Positions 18,766 to 26,210 are shown, counted from the first letter of the stretch. The stretch is 64,000 bases of DNA from Opitutus sp. GAS368 (GCF_900104925.1 NZ_LT629735.1:528291-592290), one strand, 5' to 3'. Notes: generated by a model not told the origin, from the sequence alone. A program made the numbers and translations.

Positions 18766-18817
18766 TGTAGGAGCGGGTTTATCCCGCGATGCCTCGGGGC
18801 GTAAAGCCCCTCCTACA
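18766..18817. repeat. Family A dual-hairpin palindrome
   Basis: The terminal TGTAGGAG/CTCCTACA arms enclose the hairpins AGCGGG-tttat-CCCGC and GGGGC-gtaaa-GCCCC. It lies upstream of the NtrC-type regulator gene. Confidence 0.9.
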
Positions 18818-18867
18818 ATGAGCATTCCCCACTTGCGGCAAAAAAACAGGCGACTAAATCTTCCCTC

Positions 18868-19095
18868 GTGAGCACCGTTCAGGAAATCGAAGCCGCTATC
18901 AAGCGCCTGCCGCGCGAGGAGTTCCTCAAGCTCCATGCCCGGCTGCAGCGCCGTTTCGACGATGAATGGGATCAGCAGATGAAAGCAGATGCCAAAGCGG
19001 GCCGCTTGGACCATCTGGCCGGGGAGGCGATTGCCGACTACCGCGCCGGAGGAACCAAACCGTTCCCGCCGGATGAAAAGCCACGCCACCGGTAG
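18868..19095 (+). CDS. Putative type II antitoxin
   Basis: This 75-residue, strongly charged helical protein (MSTVQEIEAAIKRLPREEFLKL...) ends in a flexible tail (AGGTKPFPPDEKPRHR). The I-E-x-A-I-x-x-L-P-x-E-E and D-x-E-W-D-x-Q-M-x-x-D-x-x-x-G-x-L-D patterns are those of small antitoxins usually found in front of RelE/ParE-like toxins. The following toxin gene begins 23 bases before this gene ends, as expected for coupled translation of a toxin-antitoxin pair. It would bind and neutralise the toxin and probably repress its own operon. Confidence 0.75.
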   Translation: MSTVQEIEAAIKRLPREEFLKLHARLQRRFDDEWDQQMKADAKAGRLDHLAGEAIADYRAGGTKPFPPDEKPRHR

Positions 19096-19330
19096 GTTCT
19101 GGTCGCGCTACCGTGCGCTGCCTCCGCCAGTTCAGGCGCAGGCATTGAAACAATACCGGCTCTGGCTGCGTGATCCCACCCACCCTTCGCTGCATTTCAA
19201 GCCGGTCGGCTGCCTCTGGTCGGTTCGTGTCACCCGGAGCGTTCGCGCCCTCGGCGTGCGCGACGGCGAAACGATGGTCTGGTTCTGGATCGGCTCGCAT
19301 GATGAATATGAGCGAATCATCAAGGAATAG
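19073..19330 (+). CDS. Putative RelE/ParE-superfamily toxin
   Basis: This 85-residue basic protein starts at ATG 19073 inside the antitoxin gene. Segments such as MKSHATGRFWSRYRALPP, HPSLHFKPVG, WSVRVTRSVRALGVRDGETMVWFWIGSHDEYERII follow the RelE/ParE layout: two helices, then a beta-sheet ending in W-I-G-x-H-x-E-Y. Members are mRNA interferases or gyrase poisons; which applies here cannot be told. The toxin gene is intact, with no frameshift. Confidence 0.75.
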   Translation: MKSHATGRFWSRYRALPPPVQAQALKQYRLWLRDPTHPSLHFKPVGCLWSVRVTRSVRALGVRDGETMVWFWIGSHDEYERIIKE

Positions 19331-19435
19331 GTCGTGATTTGCATGGGCCTCCTCCGCTCGACACCGCCAGCAATCAGGAAGGGCGCACTCTCCGCTCGCC
19401 CACACAAGGCACATCTGTATCGTTAGCCATAGAAA

Positions 19436-19933
19436 ATGAAGCCTACGGAAGTAAAGTCGCCAGCCTGGATGATGTGGCTTCCTCTCACCGCCCTCATTGT
19501 GTCGCTGGCAAGCCTTGTTTTCACTGGCATTGGATTTTTTCGGCAGAGTCGCGAATCGGAGCTCCAGTTGTGGAATTCGCTGCGCAAAGAGTTCGACTAT
19601 GAATTGAAGCAGGAGCGTCGAGTGTGTGCGCAGGCATACTCCGAGGGAAGATTGTCCGAGCAGTATTCGAATGTGATGAATTTCTTCGACACCATCGGGT
19701 TTTTGGTGCGAACAGGCCGACTCGACAAAGAGCTTGTCGACGACACGTGGGGCTACGAGTTCACCGGCTATTTCAGGGCGACGAAGGAGTTCATGCTGGA
19801 GGATCGGAAGAAGGATCCGAGATCATGGGACGATGTGTTTTATTTGATGCAGCGGCTTAGTGTAGATCCCACCCTCAGGACGCCAGATGACCTCAAAGCA
19901 TTTTTCGAAGATGAAAAGCGTCTGCCAAATTGA
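19436..19933 (+). CDS. Small membrane-anchored protein of unknown function
   Basis: This 165-residue protein has one hydrophobic segment (about residues 12-34) followed by a long charged helical region that I take to be cytoplasmic (SRESELQLWNSLRKEFDYELKQERR ... FFDTIGFLVRTGRLDKELVDDTWGYEFTGYF). The layout recalls DUF4760-type proteins. The gene at 27261-27740 has the same architecture, so the two may be distant relatives. The coding DNA is less GC-rich than its neighbours, which suggests recent acquisition along with the toxin-antitoxin pair beside it. No function can be assigned. Confidence 0.6.
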   Translation: MKPTEVKSPAWMMWLPLTALIVSLASLVFTGIGFFRQSRESELQLWNSLRKEFDYELKQERRVCAQAYSEGRLSEQYSNVMNFFDTIGFLVRTGRLDKELVDDTWGYEFTGYFRATKEFMLEDRKKDPRSWDDVFYLMQRLSVDPTLRTPDDLKAFFEDEKRLPN

Positions 19934-19964
19934 AGAAGCCGAACCAGATTCCACAGCCACCAGC

Positions 19965-20294
19965 ATGAGCCCGGAAGAGAGGTTTGCCCGGATCGTTGCC
20001 GCGCTGAAGCGGAGTCCGCAGGTGACGGTCGGCGCCTCGAAGAAAGGCTTCGGCTCGTCGGCCCTGTGTGTGGGCGGGAGAATTTTCGCGATGATCTCCT
20101 CCCAAAGCGGATTCGTGGTGAAGCTTCCAAGGGAGCGGGTCGATGCGCTTGTCGCCGCCGGCACCGGGACCCGTTTCGAGCCCGCCCGCGGTCGCGTGAT
20201 GAAGGAGTGGGTGGTGGTCAAACCCGCCGCAGACGAAGATTGGTTGTCCTTGGCGCGCGAAGCGCTGAAGTTTGTCGGCGCCGGCACCGCATAA
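19965..20294 (+). CDS. TfoX N-terminal-domain-like protein
   Basis: This 109-residue protein (MSPEERFARIVAALKRSPQV...) has the sequence F-G-S-S-A-L-C-V-G-G-R-I-F-A-M and L-P-R-E-R-V-D-A-L-V-A-A-G, resembling the TfoX N-terminal / MmcQ-YjbR-type small fold. Members are widespread small proteins without a firmly known biochemical role; TfoX itself regulates competence in gamma-proteobacteria, which need not apply here. The frame is open upstream to 19887, overlapping the previous gene. I prefer ATG 19965, where similarity to the family begins. Confidence 0.6.
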   Translation: MSPEERFARIVAALKRSPQVTVGASKKGFGSSALCVGGRIFAMISSQSGFVVKLPRERVDALVAAGTGTRFEPARGRVMKEWVVVKPAADEDWLSLAREALKFVGAGTA

Positions 20295-20476
20295 AAGCCG
20301 GCTTTGGCGCACTCGTCGCCACCTGCCGACGCTCCCGACGAACGCGGCTCACTGCGAACACTGGGACAAACCGGCGCGACCGGCCCAACATTTTCGGTCA
20401 CTCATCTCCCGAACTGCCTTACAGGACCCTTACTGTAGCTACTGTAGCCTGAGTCGTGTCAGGATGACCCGGACGC

Positions 20477-20980
20477 TCAGTCCGCGAGACGGCTGAGGTC
20501 GGAGCCGTCGAGGAGCAGTTTCACCGCGGCTTGCAGGCCGGCGGCGTCCTCGGCGTCGAAGCGGGCGAGGCTCGGGCTGTCGAGATCCAGCACGCCGAGC
20601 AGGCGGCCGTTGTGGAGGAGCGGCAACACGATCTCCGAGCGCGAGGCGTGGTCGCAGGCGATGTGTCCGGGGAATTTCTCCACATCGGGCACCACGATGG
20701 TCTCGCGTTTCCGCGCGGCCGTGCCGCAGACACCCTTGCCGAGCGCGATCCGGATGCAGGCAACCTTGCCTTGGAACGGCCCGAGCACGAGTCCGCCATC
20801 GCGCATAAAGTAAAACCCGGCCCAGTTGAGCCCGGGCAGCGCCTGGAAGAGCAGCGCCGCCATGTTCGCCGTGTTGGCGAGACCATCGCGCTCGCCGGCG
20901 AGAACGGCGGCGAGCTGGGCGTGGAGGGCGCGGTAGGCCTCGGGCTTGGTCAGGCCGGTGGTGGACTTGATCTCGTGCAT
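20477..20980 (-). CDS. msrC: Free methionine-(R)-sulfoxide reductase (GAF domain)
   Basis: This 167-residue GAF-domain enzyme reduces free methionine-R-sulfoxide, protecting against oxidation. The three characteristic cysteines are present: VACIRIALGKGVCGTAA and GHIACDHASRSEIVLP. The family pattern G-P-F-Q-G-K-x-A-C, G-K-G-V-C-G-T and H-I-A-C-D is intact. The ATG at 20980 (MHEIKSTTG) is preferred over an upstream ATG. It lies alone on the minus strand beside the IS110 element. Confidence 0.9.
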   Translation of the reverse strand: MHEIKSTTGLTKPEAYRALHAQLAAVLAGERDGLANTANMAALLFQALPGLNWAGFYFMRDGGLVLGPFQGKVACIRIALGKGVCGTAARKRETIVVPDVEKFPGHIACDHASRSEIVLPLLHNGRLLGVLDLDSPSLARFDAEDAAGLQAAVKLLLDGSDLSRLAD

Positions 20981-21110
20981 GAGAGTTGGCCGCAAAAAGG
21001 CGCAAGAGGCGCAGAAATAACAAGCTTCAATTCCTCCGCATCCACCACGGATTTCACGGATAACACGGATGCGGGTCTCAAGTCATCCTGAACGGAGTGA
21101 AGCAGCGGTG

Positions 21111-22067
21111 TCAGCCGACAAGGGTAAAGTGTGGGTCTTTGAGCATGCGGTTGAGCACGACAATCATTTTGCGCATGACGGCGAGCAGGCAGACGTTGGC
21201 GGGTTTGCCGGCGGCCTGGAGTCGCTGATAGAACAGCGACAGGACCGGGTTGTGCTGGGAGGCACTGACTGCGGCCATGTACAGGACGTTGCGGACCTCC
21301 ACGCGGCCACCGCGGGCATGGCGCGGCCGGGAGGTTTCGCCGCTGTCGTGGGCATGCGGGGCCACTCCGACCAAGGCGGCGATGCGCTTGTCGTCCTCTT
21401 CGCCCAGTTCCGGCAGGTACGCCAACAGCGTCGTCGCCAGCACCGGACCGACCCCTTGCAACTGCTGCATCCGCTCTGCCTTGGCCCGCAGGGCGGGATG
21501 CGCCCGCACCTGCTGCGCCACCAACTCGTCGGCCTTGGCCAGGGCGGCGGCTTGTTGCTCGCGTTGCGCCTGCAGCAAGGCCTGCAAGGTCGGGCCTGCT
21601 GTTTCCAGCCGGTTGGCCGTTTGCGTGCCTTGATCTACCAGCTGCCGGCGATAATCCAGCAGCTCGCGCAACGCGGTTACCTCGGGCAGCGGCGGCTTCT
21701 CCACGCGGGGATGCATGGCGCAAGCGTAGCGATAGATCAGCCCCACATCAATCTTGTCGGTTTTGGCCAGCGTGCCCTCCGCCCGGGCGAAGTTACGCAC
21801 CCGCCCGGGCTGCAAGCGGCAGACCGGTACGCTCGCTTGGTGCAGCTGCTCCAGCAACCGGCGTTCATACCCGCCCGTCGCTTCGCATACCACGCGCACT
21901 CCCGGCAGCGGCTGGACGAGGGTGATCAGCGTGGCAATGCCCGCTGCCGTGTTCGGGACCTGCCGGCACTTCTGGCCGGCAATGGTGTAGTCCAGGCGCG
22001 CCTTGGAGATATCCAAGCTGACGTACCGCACAGGTTCGGTCGACTCTACCTTGTAATACGAGTTCAT
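21111..22067 (-). CDS. IS110-family transposase (DEDD recombinase)
   Basis: This 318-residue protein has the N-terminal RuvC-like DEDD domain (acidic residues in SLDISKARLDY, VVCEATGGYERRLLEQL and LAKTDKIDVGLIYRYA) and the C-terminal Tnp20 domain (LQGVGPVLATTLLAYLPELG ... DKRIAALVGVAPHAHDSGE ... VRNVLYMAAVSA), which carries the nucleophilic serine in this family. Length and frame are intact, so the element may be active. I chose ATG 22067 (MNSYYKVEST); the frame is open to 22103 but that leader is probably non-coding. The enzyme works with a bridge RNA that pairs with both donor and target. Confidence 0.93.
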   Translation of the reverse strand: MNSYYKVESTEPVRYVSLDISKARLDYTIAGQKCRQVPNTAAGIATLITLVQPLPGVRVVCEATGGYERRLLEQLHQASVPVCRLQPGRVRNFARAEGTLAKTDKIDVGLIYRYACAMHPRVEKPPLPEVTALRELLDYRRQLVDQGTQTANRLETAGPTLQALLQAQREQQAAALAKADELVAQQVRAHPALRAKAERMQQLQGVGPVLATTLLAYLPELGEEDDKRIAALVGVAPHAHDSGETSRPRHARGGRVEVRNVLYMAAVSASQHNPVLSLFYQRLQAAGKPANVCLLAVMRKMIVVLNRMLKDPHFTLVG

Positions 22068-22338
22068 GACTCTTTCAGCGGTTCGAGGTTTGACCAGGCA
22101 CAAGACCGCGACCCGGCTTCACTACGGGCTCGAGGGCCCAAGGATCCAGCGATCTGTCGGTCTTGCCGTCCACCGTGCGGCCTGCACGGCGAACGCCCTG
22201 GTGGGCGGCCTCCAGTCAATCCACCCGGACTGACTTGGCAACCCAGCCCAAGCCGGCCTCCTCCGACGAGCCATCGGGCCCATTCTCGGAGCCCGGCTCG
22301 GGCCAAACCCTTTTCAACTTTCATCGCCCAAGACATAC
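22068..22338 (-). ncRNA. Candidate IS110 bridge RNA region
   Basis: These 271 bp lie between the IS end and the transposase start. On the transposase strand they can form several hairpins, for example CCGTGC-aggcc-GCACGG and CAGTC-cgggtggatt-GACTG. They also contain CTGGATCCTTG (22149-22139), an 11-base copy of the insertion-site sequence across the putative CT core (22348-22338). IS110-subgroup elements encode their bridge RNA in this position. The RNA ends and loops are not determined. Confidence 0.55.
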
Positions 22339-22489
22339 AAGGATCCAGAGGCGTGGCTACCCGTGCACATCGCGCTGGATTCTTCGCTGCGTTCAGCATG
22401 ACAGGTTTGGGGAATCCATCCGTGTGAATCCGTGCAATCCGTGGTTAAACCATCTTGCCGTTCCAAAGGCTGGCCGTCAGCGTCCGGTC

Positions 22490-23098
22490 ATGCCCGCCAA
22501 GAAGGATCCCCGCGTCGACCGCTACATCGCGGAGGCCGAGCCCTTTGCCCGGCCGGTCCTGCAACACTTGCGCAAACTCGTCCATCAAGCCTGCCCTGAA
22601 GCCGAGGAGGCCCTGAAGTGGAGCAGCCCCTTCTTCATGTATCGCGGCAAAATCCTGTGCTATATGGCTGCGTTCAAGGCGCACCTGGCCTTCGGCTTCT
22701 GGGGTCCGGCCATGAAGAAGATCATCGCTGCCGACGGCCATGCCAAGGACGGCCTCGGCCTGCTGGGCCGTATCACGAGCCGGGCCGACCTCCCCTCCGA
22801 CAAAGTGCTGCTCGGCTACATCCGCACAGCCCGGAAACTTCATGACGCCGGCCTGTCCGTCCGCCCGAAACCGAAGGCCAAGCCCGCCCTGCCCGTGCCG
22901 GCCGACCTCGCCGCCGCGCTCAAACGCAGCAAGAAGGCCGCGGCCGCCTGGGCGGACTTCAGCCCCAGCGCCCGCCGCGAATACACCGAGTGGATCACCG
23001 AGGCCAAACGCCCCGAGACCCGCGAGGCGCGCCTGCTCACCACCATCGAGTGGACCGCCGAGGGCAAGCAGCGGAACTGGAAATACATGAATTGCTGA
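22490..23098 (+). CDS. YdeI/DUF1801-like protein
   Basis: This 202-residue protein has an N-terminal DUF1801-type domain (DPRVDRYIAEAEPFARPVLQHLRKLVHQACPEAEEALKWSSPFFMYRGKILCYMAAFKAHLAFGFW) and a C-terminal YdeI/OmpD-associated-type helical region (LAAALKRSKKAAAAWADFSPSARREYTEWITEAKRPETREARL). Such proteins are common in soil and freshwater bacteria but their function is not established. The ATG at 22490 directly follows the D-family arm that flanks the IS110; the open frame further upstream runs through IS sequence and is ignored. Confidence 0.8.
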   Translation: MPAKKDPRVDRYIAEAEPFARPVLQHLRKLVHQACPEAEEALKWSSPFFMYRGKILCYMAAFKAHLAFGFWGPAMKKIIAADGHAKDGLGLLGRITSRADLPSDKVLLGYIRTARKLHDAGLSVRPKPKAKPALPVPADLAAALKRSKKAAAAWADFSPSARREYTEWITEAKRPETREARLLTTIEWTAEGKQRNWKYMNC

Positions 23099-23105
23099 CC
23101 GCCTA

Positions 23106-23160
23106 ACTGTAGGAGGGGCTTTATGCCCAGATGATCGCGGGATAAACCCGCTCCTACAGT
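23106..23160. repeat. Family A dual-hairpin palindrome
   Basis: The terminal arms ACTGTAGGAG and CTCCTACAGT form a perfect 10-bp inverted repeat around the hairpins GGGGC-tttat-GCCC and GCGGG-ataaa-CCCGC. It lies between the YdeI-like and VF530-like genes. Confidence 0.92.
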
Positions 23161-23176
23161 TCCGAAAAACCACCCC

Positions 23177-23401
23177 ATGACCGGCCACGTTTCCAAGGAT
23201 CCCCTGCACGGCGTTACGCTGGAGAAAATCCTCGAGGCGCTTGTCGCGCACCACGGCTGGAACGGGCTCGCGGCCCGGATCGAGATCCGCTGCTTCATGT
23301 TCGACCCGAGCATCACGTCGTCGCTGAAATTCCTGCGGCGCACGCCCTGGGCCCGCGCCAAGGTCGAGCAGCTCTACCGGGAGATGATGGCGGGGCATTG
23401 A
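23177..23401 (+). CDS. VF530-family (DUF2132) small DNA-binding-like protein
   Basis: This 74-residue protein shows the full family signature: [58 protein letters not shown]530 proteins are small helical proteins thought to bind DNA; their cellular role is unclear. The gene is complete. Its stop codon abuts the outer arm of the nested palindrome at 23401. Confidence 0.88.
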   Translation: MTGHVSKDPLHGVTLEKILEALVAHHGWNGLAARIEIRCFMFDPSITSSLKFLRRTPWARAKVEQLYREMMAGH

Positions 23402-23430
23402 GGTGGAACGCGGCCTCCGGACGCGTTTTT

Positions 23431-23542
23431 GGGTAGTGGATCAGTTTGGTTTCTCCGCTGTTGTAGGTCGGAGTTTATCCCCGACAGATCGCGCGGAATG
23501 TCGGGCATAAAGCCCAACCTACATCAAACTGACCCACTACCC
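23431..23542. repeat. Palindrome nested within family B, flanked by GTTTTT(G) direct repeats
   Basis: GGGTAGTGGATCAGTTTGG (23431-23449) pairs with the complement ending CCCACTACCC (23524-23542). GTTTTTG occurs on both sides (23425-23431 and 23543-23549), resembling a 6-7 bp target-site duplication. Confidence 0.78.
23462..23523. repeat. Family A palindrome, innermost of three nested elements
   Basis: The terminal TGTAGGT/ACCTACA arms enclose CGGAG-tttat-CCCCG and TCGGGC-ataa-AGCCC-type hairpins. It sits in the loop of the palindrome at 23431-23542. Confidence 0.8.
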
Positions 23543-23594
23543 GTTTTTGCCCGCTCGCCAAACCCGCCCGGAGGTCGGGTTCCACCTTCCATCC

Positions 23595-24773
23595 TCACGT
23601 CCCCGGCAACATCCGCACGCGGCGGTGCTTCTGCGGGAACTGGAGCGTCACGACCGTGCCGACGCCCTCCTTGCTCTCGATGCCGACGTGCCCGCCGTGG
23701 TCGCGCATGATGCGCTGCACGATCATCAGTCCGAGCCCGTGGCCGCCGGTCTTGGTCGTGTGATAGGGCGAGAAAAGCTTGGCGAGGTCCTCGGTCTTGA
23801 TGCCCGCACCGGTGTCGGCCAGGCGGACGAATACCGAGTCGTCGTCCGCCCCGACGCGCAGCCCCAGCTTGCCGCCGGCCGGCATCGCCTCCATGGCGTT
23901 CTTCACGAGGTTGAAAAACACCTGCTTGAGCTGGTTGCGGTCCGCCATGATAACGGGGGTGCTGGCGGGCAGCTCGGCCTCCACCGCGAGGCCGCGATCG
24001 GCCAGTTCCTTGCCTTGGAAGCGCAGCACGTCCTCGATGACCTCGACGACGTTGACCTCGGCCAGGTCGGGCGGACGCGGGCGGATCGCCTCGAGAAAGT
24101 TCCGGATGATGCCGTCGAGCCGCGTCACCTCGTCCTGGCAGATCCGGATCGAGTCGCCCAGCGAGTCGGCCTCCTTCGAGCCCTTGAGCTTTTTCAGCTT
24201 CCGCTCAATGAGCTGGAGGTGGATGGTGAGGGAGTTGAGCGGGTTGCCCAGCTCGTGGGCCACGCCGGCGGCGAGCAGCAGGATGGACGAGACCTTCTCG
24301 TTCTCGATCAGTTCCTCGGTGGATTTCTTCGCGCTGGTGATATCCGTAAGGATGATGGCGAAGCGCGGCACCCCGCCTTCGCCCTCGCTGAACGGCACCA
24401 TGTAAAGCCGCACGACGCGCGGGGCCGGGTAAGTCAGCTCGAACTCGCGGGTGACGACGGGCTGCCCGGCCTTCGGCCCGCCGGCCGTGGCGCCCTCGAG
24501 CGAGGCGCGCAGGCCGGGGACCAGCCGCCACAGCGTCGTGCCGGCGCCGGTTTCGTCCTTGAAACCGATGAGCCCGCGCGCGGCTACATTGGCGTAGTCG
24601 ATCTCCCCGTCGGCGGTGATGACGAGCACGCCCTCCTGCAGGGTGTTGAAGACGGTCTCGAGCAGCGCGCGCTCGCGGGCGAGCCGCTGCACGAGCGTCC
24701 GCAAGCCGGCGTCGTCGAGCCGGTCGAGCCGGTCGAGCACCTTGTCGAGCGAACTGGGTTTCTTGCCGGCCAT
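23595..24773 (-). CDS. NtrB-like PAS-domain sensor histidine kinase
   Basis: This 392-residue kinase without membrane segments has an N-terminal helical region, a PAS domain (about 35-150: LLETVFNTLQEGVLVITADGEIDYAN), a HisKA domain with the phospho-acceptor His in LLAAGVAHELGNPLNSL, and a HATPase domain (NLVKNAMEAM, DTGAGI, GGHGLGLMIVQRI). The GNPL-type H box is typical of NtrB-like kinases that pair with NtrC regulators. The regulator at 17297-18670 is therefore its likely partner. Both genes point the same way, and the block between them looks inserted. The signal is unknown but should be cytoplasmic. Confidence 0.92.
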   Translation of the reverse strand: MAGKKPSSLDKVLDRLDRLDDAGLRTLVQRLARERALLETVFNTLQEGVLVITADGEIDYANVAARGLIGFKDETGAGTTLWRLVPGLRASLEGATAGGPKAGQPVVTREFELTYPAPRVVRLYMVPFSEGEGGVPRFAIILTDITSAKKSTEELIENEKVSSILLLAAGVAHELGNPLNSLTIHLQLIERKLKKLKGSKEADSLGDSIRICQDEVTRLDGIIRNFLEAIRPRPPDLAEVNVVEVIEDVLRFQGKELADRGLAVEAELPASTPVIMADRNQLKQVFFNLVKNAMEAMPAGGKLGLRVGADDDSVFVRLADTGAGIKTEDLAKLFSPYHTTKTGGHGLGLMIVQRIMRDHGGHVGIESKEGVGTVVTLQFPQKHRRVRMLPGT

Positions 24774-24821
24774 GGGTCCGCCCCCAATTGACCAGAGGAT
24801 TTCTCCCGCTGCAATTCATTC

Positions 24822-24902
24822 TGTAGGGCGGGATCACCGTATCCCGCCTCGAACGTGATATCGTTCTCAAACGAAGGCGGGATGCGGTGATCCCGCCCTA
24901 CA
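24822..24902. repeat. Family A dual-hairpin palindrome (GTAGGGCGGGATCACC subtype)
   Basis: TGTAGGGCGGGATCACC and GGTGATCCCGCCCTACA enclose two GC-rich hairpins (GGCGGGAT...ATCCCGCC twice) joined by TCGAACGTGATATCGTTC. The same linker appears in the copy at 32978-33058. Confidence 0.92.
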
Positions 24903-24919
24903 ACAGGGCCGCCCAATCG

Positions 24920-24943
24920 AACAGGATCATCTGGCCCTCGAGG
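24920..24943 (-). repeat. 24-bp duplicate of the rnhB 3' end
   Basis: This stretch is identical to 26405-26428 inside rnhB. On the minus strand it encodes L-E-G-Q-M-I-L-F, the C-terminus of RNase HII. It flanks the beta-propeller gene on the side opposite the intact rnhB, so the propeller gene lies between two direct repeats. Confidence 0.9.
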
Positions 24944-24950
24944 CCCCGGG

Positions 24951-26000
24951 CTATTTGTCCAGGCCGTAGACCAGGATCTTGAAGCTCCCGGCGATCATCT
25001 TCGGCCGCGGCGGGCGGCCGCCCCCGGCGGGTGCCGGGGCCGGTGCCTCGTATTGGGCCGAGGCGAGGTAAATTTTGTGCGTCACAGTATCCAGCGTCAT
25101 GGTGCGCGCGCCGCGCTCGGTGGCCAGTTTCTGCACCGGGGTGAACTTGTCCGAGGTGTCCTCGTGGGCGATGGTGACCGTGCCGTCGCCGGCGGAGGCG
25201 AACGCCAGCTGCGTGCCGGGATCAAACGACGTGGCGTCGATCCCCTTGCCGGCGTCGAGGCTCGCGACCACCTTGCCGGTGGCGCTGTCCATGATGACCA
25301 TCTTGGCGTTGCTGCAACCGATGACGAGCCGATGGTGGTCCAGGTCGATGGCCATGCCGCTGGCTTCCTCCCCGGGGGCGATGGGCCAGTGGTTCACGAT
25401 CGTGTGCGTCTTGGTGTCGATGGCGATGACCTCGTTCAGATCCTCGATGTTGCAATAGACCCGGGCCGCGGCGGGGTCGGCCTGCGCGAACTCGGGCTTG
25501 CCGCCGACCGGGATCGTGGCGACGACCTTGCCGGTGGCCGCCTCGAACACGGTGGCCGTCTTGCCGCGCCCGTCGAAGGTATACACTTCGCTCCGACCGG
25601 GCTCATAGAGGATGGCGTCGGGGTTCTGCCCGGTGTCGACCTTGCTCAGCGTCTGCAGGGTCTTCAGGTCCACGATGCTGGCCTTGTTCTCGCGGCCGTT
25701 GCTGGTAAAGCCGCGCCCTAGTTCGGGAGCGACGACCATACCGTGGATGCCCGGCGTATCGGCCACCTCGCCGACAACCTTGTCCGTGGCCGTGTCGATC
25801 ACGACGACCTTGGTTGCGTGGGACACATAAAGCCGGTGGCTGGCGGAATCCACCGAGAGGTAGTCCCAGCCGCCGTCGCCGCCGACCGGGATTTCGTTCA
25901 ACAGATGATAGGAGCCCTCGGCACGGCCGAGCGCGGCAACGAGGCAGGAGAGAAGACCAAAGGTGAACAGACGGACGGGTCGCGAGGTAGGGTTTTTCAT
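24951..26000 (-). CDS. Exported YncE-like beta-propeller protein
   Basis: This 349-residue protein has a signal peptide (about 1-27, FTFGLLSCLVAALGRA) and seven-bladed propeller repeats of the YVTN/YncE type: RLYVSHATKVVVIDTATDKVVGEV, ASIVDLKTLQTLSKVDTGQNPDAILYEP, TVFEAATGKVVATIPVGGKPEFAQADP, and so on. A Pro/Gly-rich loop (APAPAPAGGGRPPRP) precedes the last strand. Such propellers act as periplasmic scaffolds or binding proteins without a fixed enzymatic role. The gene sits between two 24-bp copies of the rnhB 3' end, suggesting that it arrived at this spot by insertion. Confidence 0.85.
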   Translation of the reverse strand: MKNPTSRPVRLFTFGLLSCLVAALGRAEGSYHLLNEIPVGGDGGWDYLSVDSASHRLYVSHATKVVVIDTATDKVVGEVADTPGIHGMVVAPELGRGFTSNGRENKASIVDLKTLQTLSKVDTGQNPDAILYEPGRSEVYTFDGRGKTATVFEAATGKVVATIPVGGKPEFAQADPAAARVYCNIEDLNEVIAIDTKTHTIVNHWPIAPGEEASGMAIDLDHHRLVIGCSNAKMVIMDSATGKVVASLDAGKGIDATSFDPGTQLAFASAGDGTVTIAHEDTSDKFTPVQKLATERGARTMTLDTVTHKIYLASAQYEAPAPAPAGGGRPPRPKMIAGSFKILVYGLDK

Positions 26001-26210
26001 GGGAGATCGGCGGGATAGGTTTCGGTAAAAGCATCACTCAGCGTGATGCCGTGCGGAGGAGCGAACCAGGTGACGATACTGCTTCTGCCGGGTTACTAAA
26101 CCCAATTTTATGAAAAGATGCTCCCGGCCGCCGGTAATGTTCCCCTCATGTTCATCCCCTGTGGGCCCGATACACCGAAGCAAGCTTGCTTCGAGTTGAA
26201 TAAGCAAAGA

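Larger units (their letters stand above)
21103..22341 (-). mobile_element. IS110-family insertion sequence, about 1.24 kb
   Basis: The boundaries come from rebuilding the interrupted family C palindrome: left flank ends GGAGTGAAG (21094-21102) and right flank begins AAGGATCCAG (22339-22348). AAG (CTT on the transposase strand) is present at both junctions, consistent with the short core of IS110 recombination. There are no terminal inverted repeats. The transposase ends only eight bases from one end, while about 270 bp of non-coding DNA precede it. That organisation fits the IS110 subgroup (IS621-like), whose bridge RNA is encoded upstream of the transposase. Confidence 0.85.
21045..22444. 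repeat. Nested palindromes (family D outside, family C inside) split by IS110
   Basis: The outer arms are CCACGGATTTCACGGAT-type (21045-21070) and ATCCGTGTGAATCCGTG-type (22418-22444). The inner arms are a GTCATCCTGAACGGAGTGAAG segment (21082-21102) and a GGATCC ... TTCAGCATGAC segment (22341-22402). Removing the IS (21103-22341) rebuilds a normal family C palindrome. The same D-around-C arrangement, uninterrupted, exists at 61661-61830. Confidence 0.8.
23401..23586. repeat. Family B palindrome interrupted by a nested element
   Basis: The outer arms are GTGGAACGCGGCCTCCGGAC-like (23403-23428) and its imperfect complement (23560-23586). If the nested insertion and one copy of its GTTTTT flank are removed, about 68 bp remain, matching the intact family B copies at 13271-13341 and 56771-56842. 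Confidence 0.85.

Noticed and set aside
20295-20476. Possible small gene in the gap between the TfoX-like and msrC genes
   Set aside because: Only short frames without a ribosome-binding site or recognisable sequence; no support.
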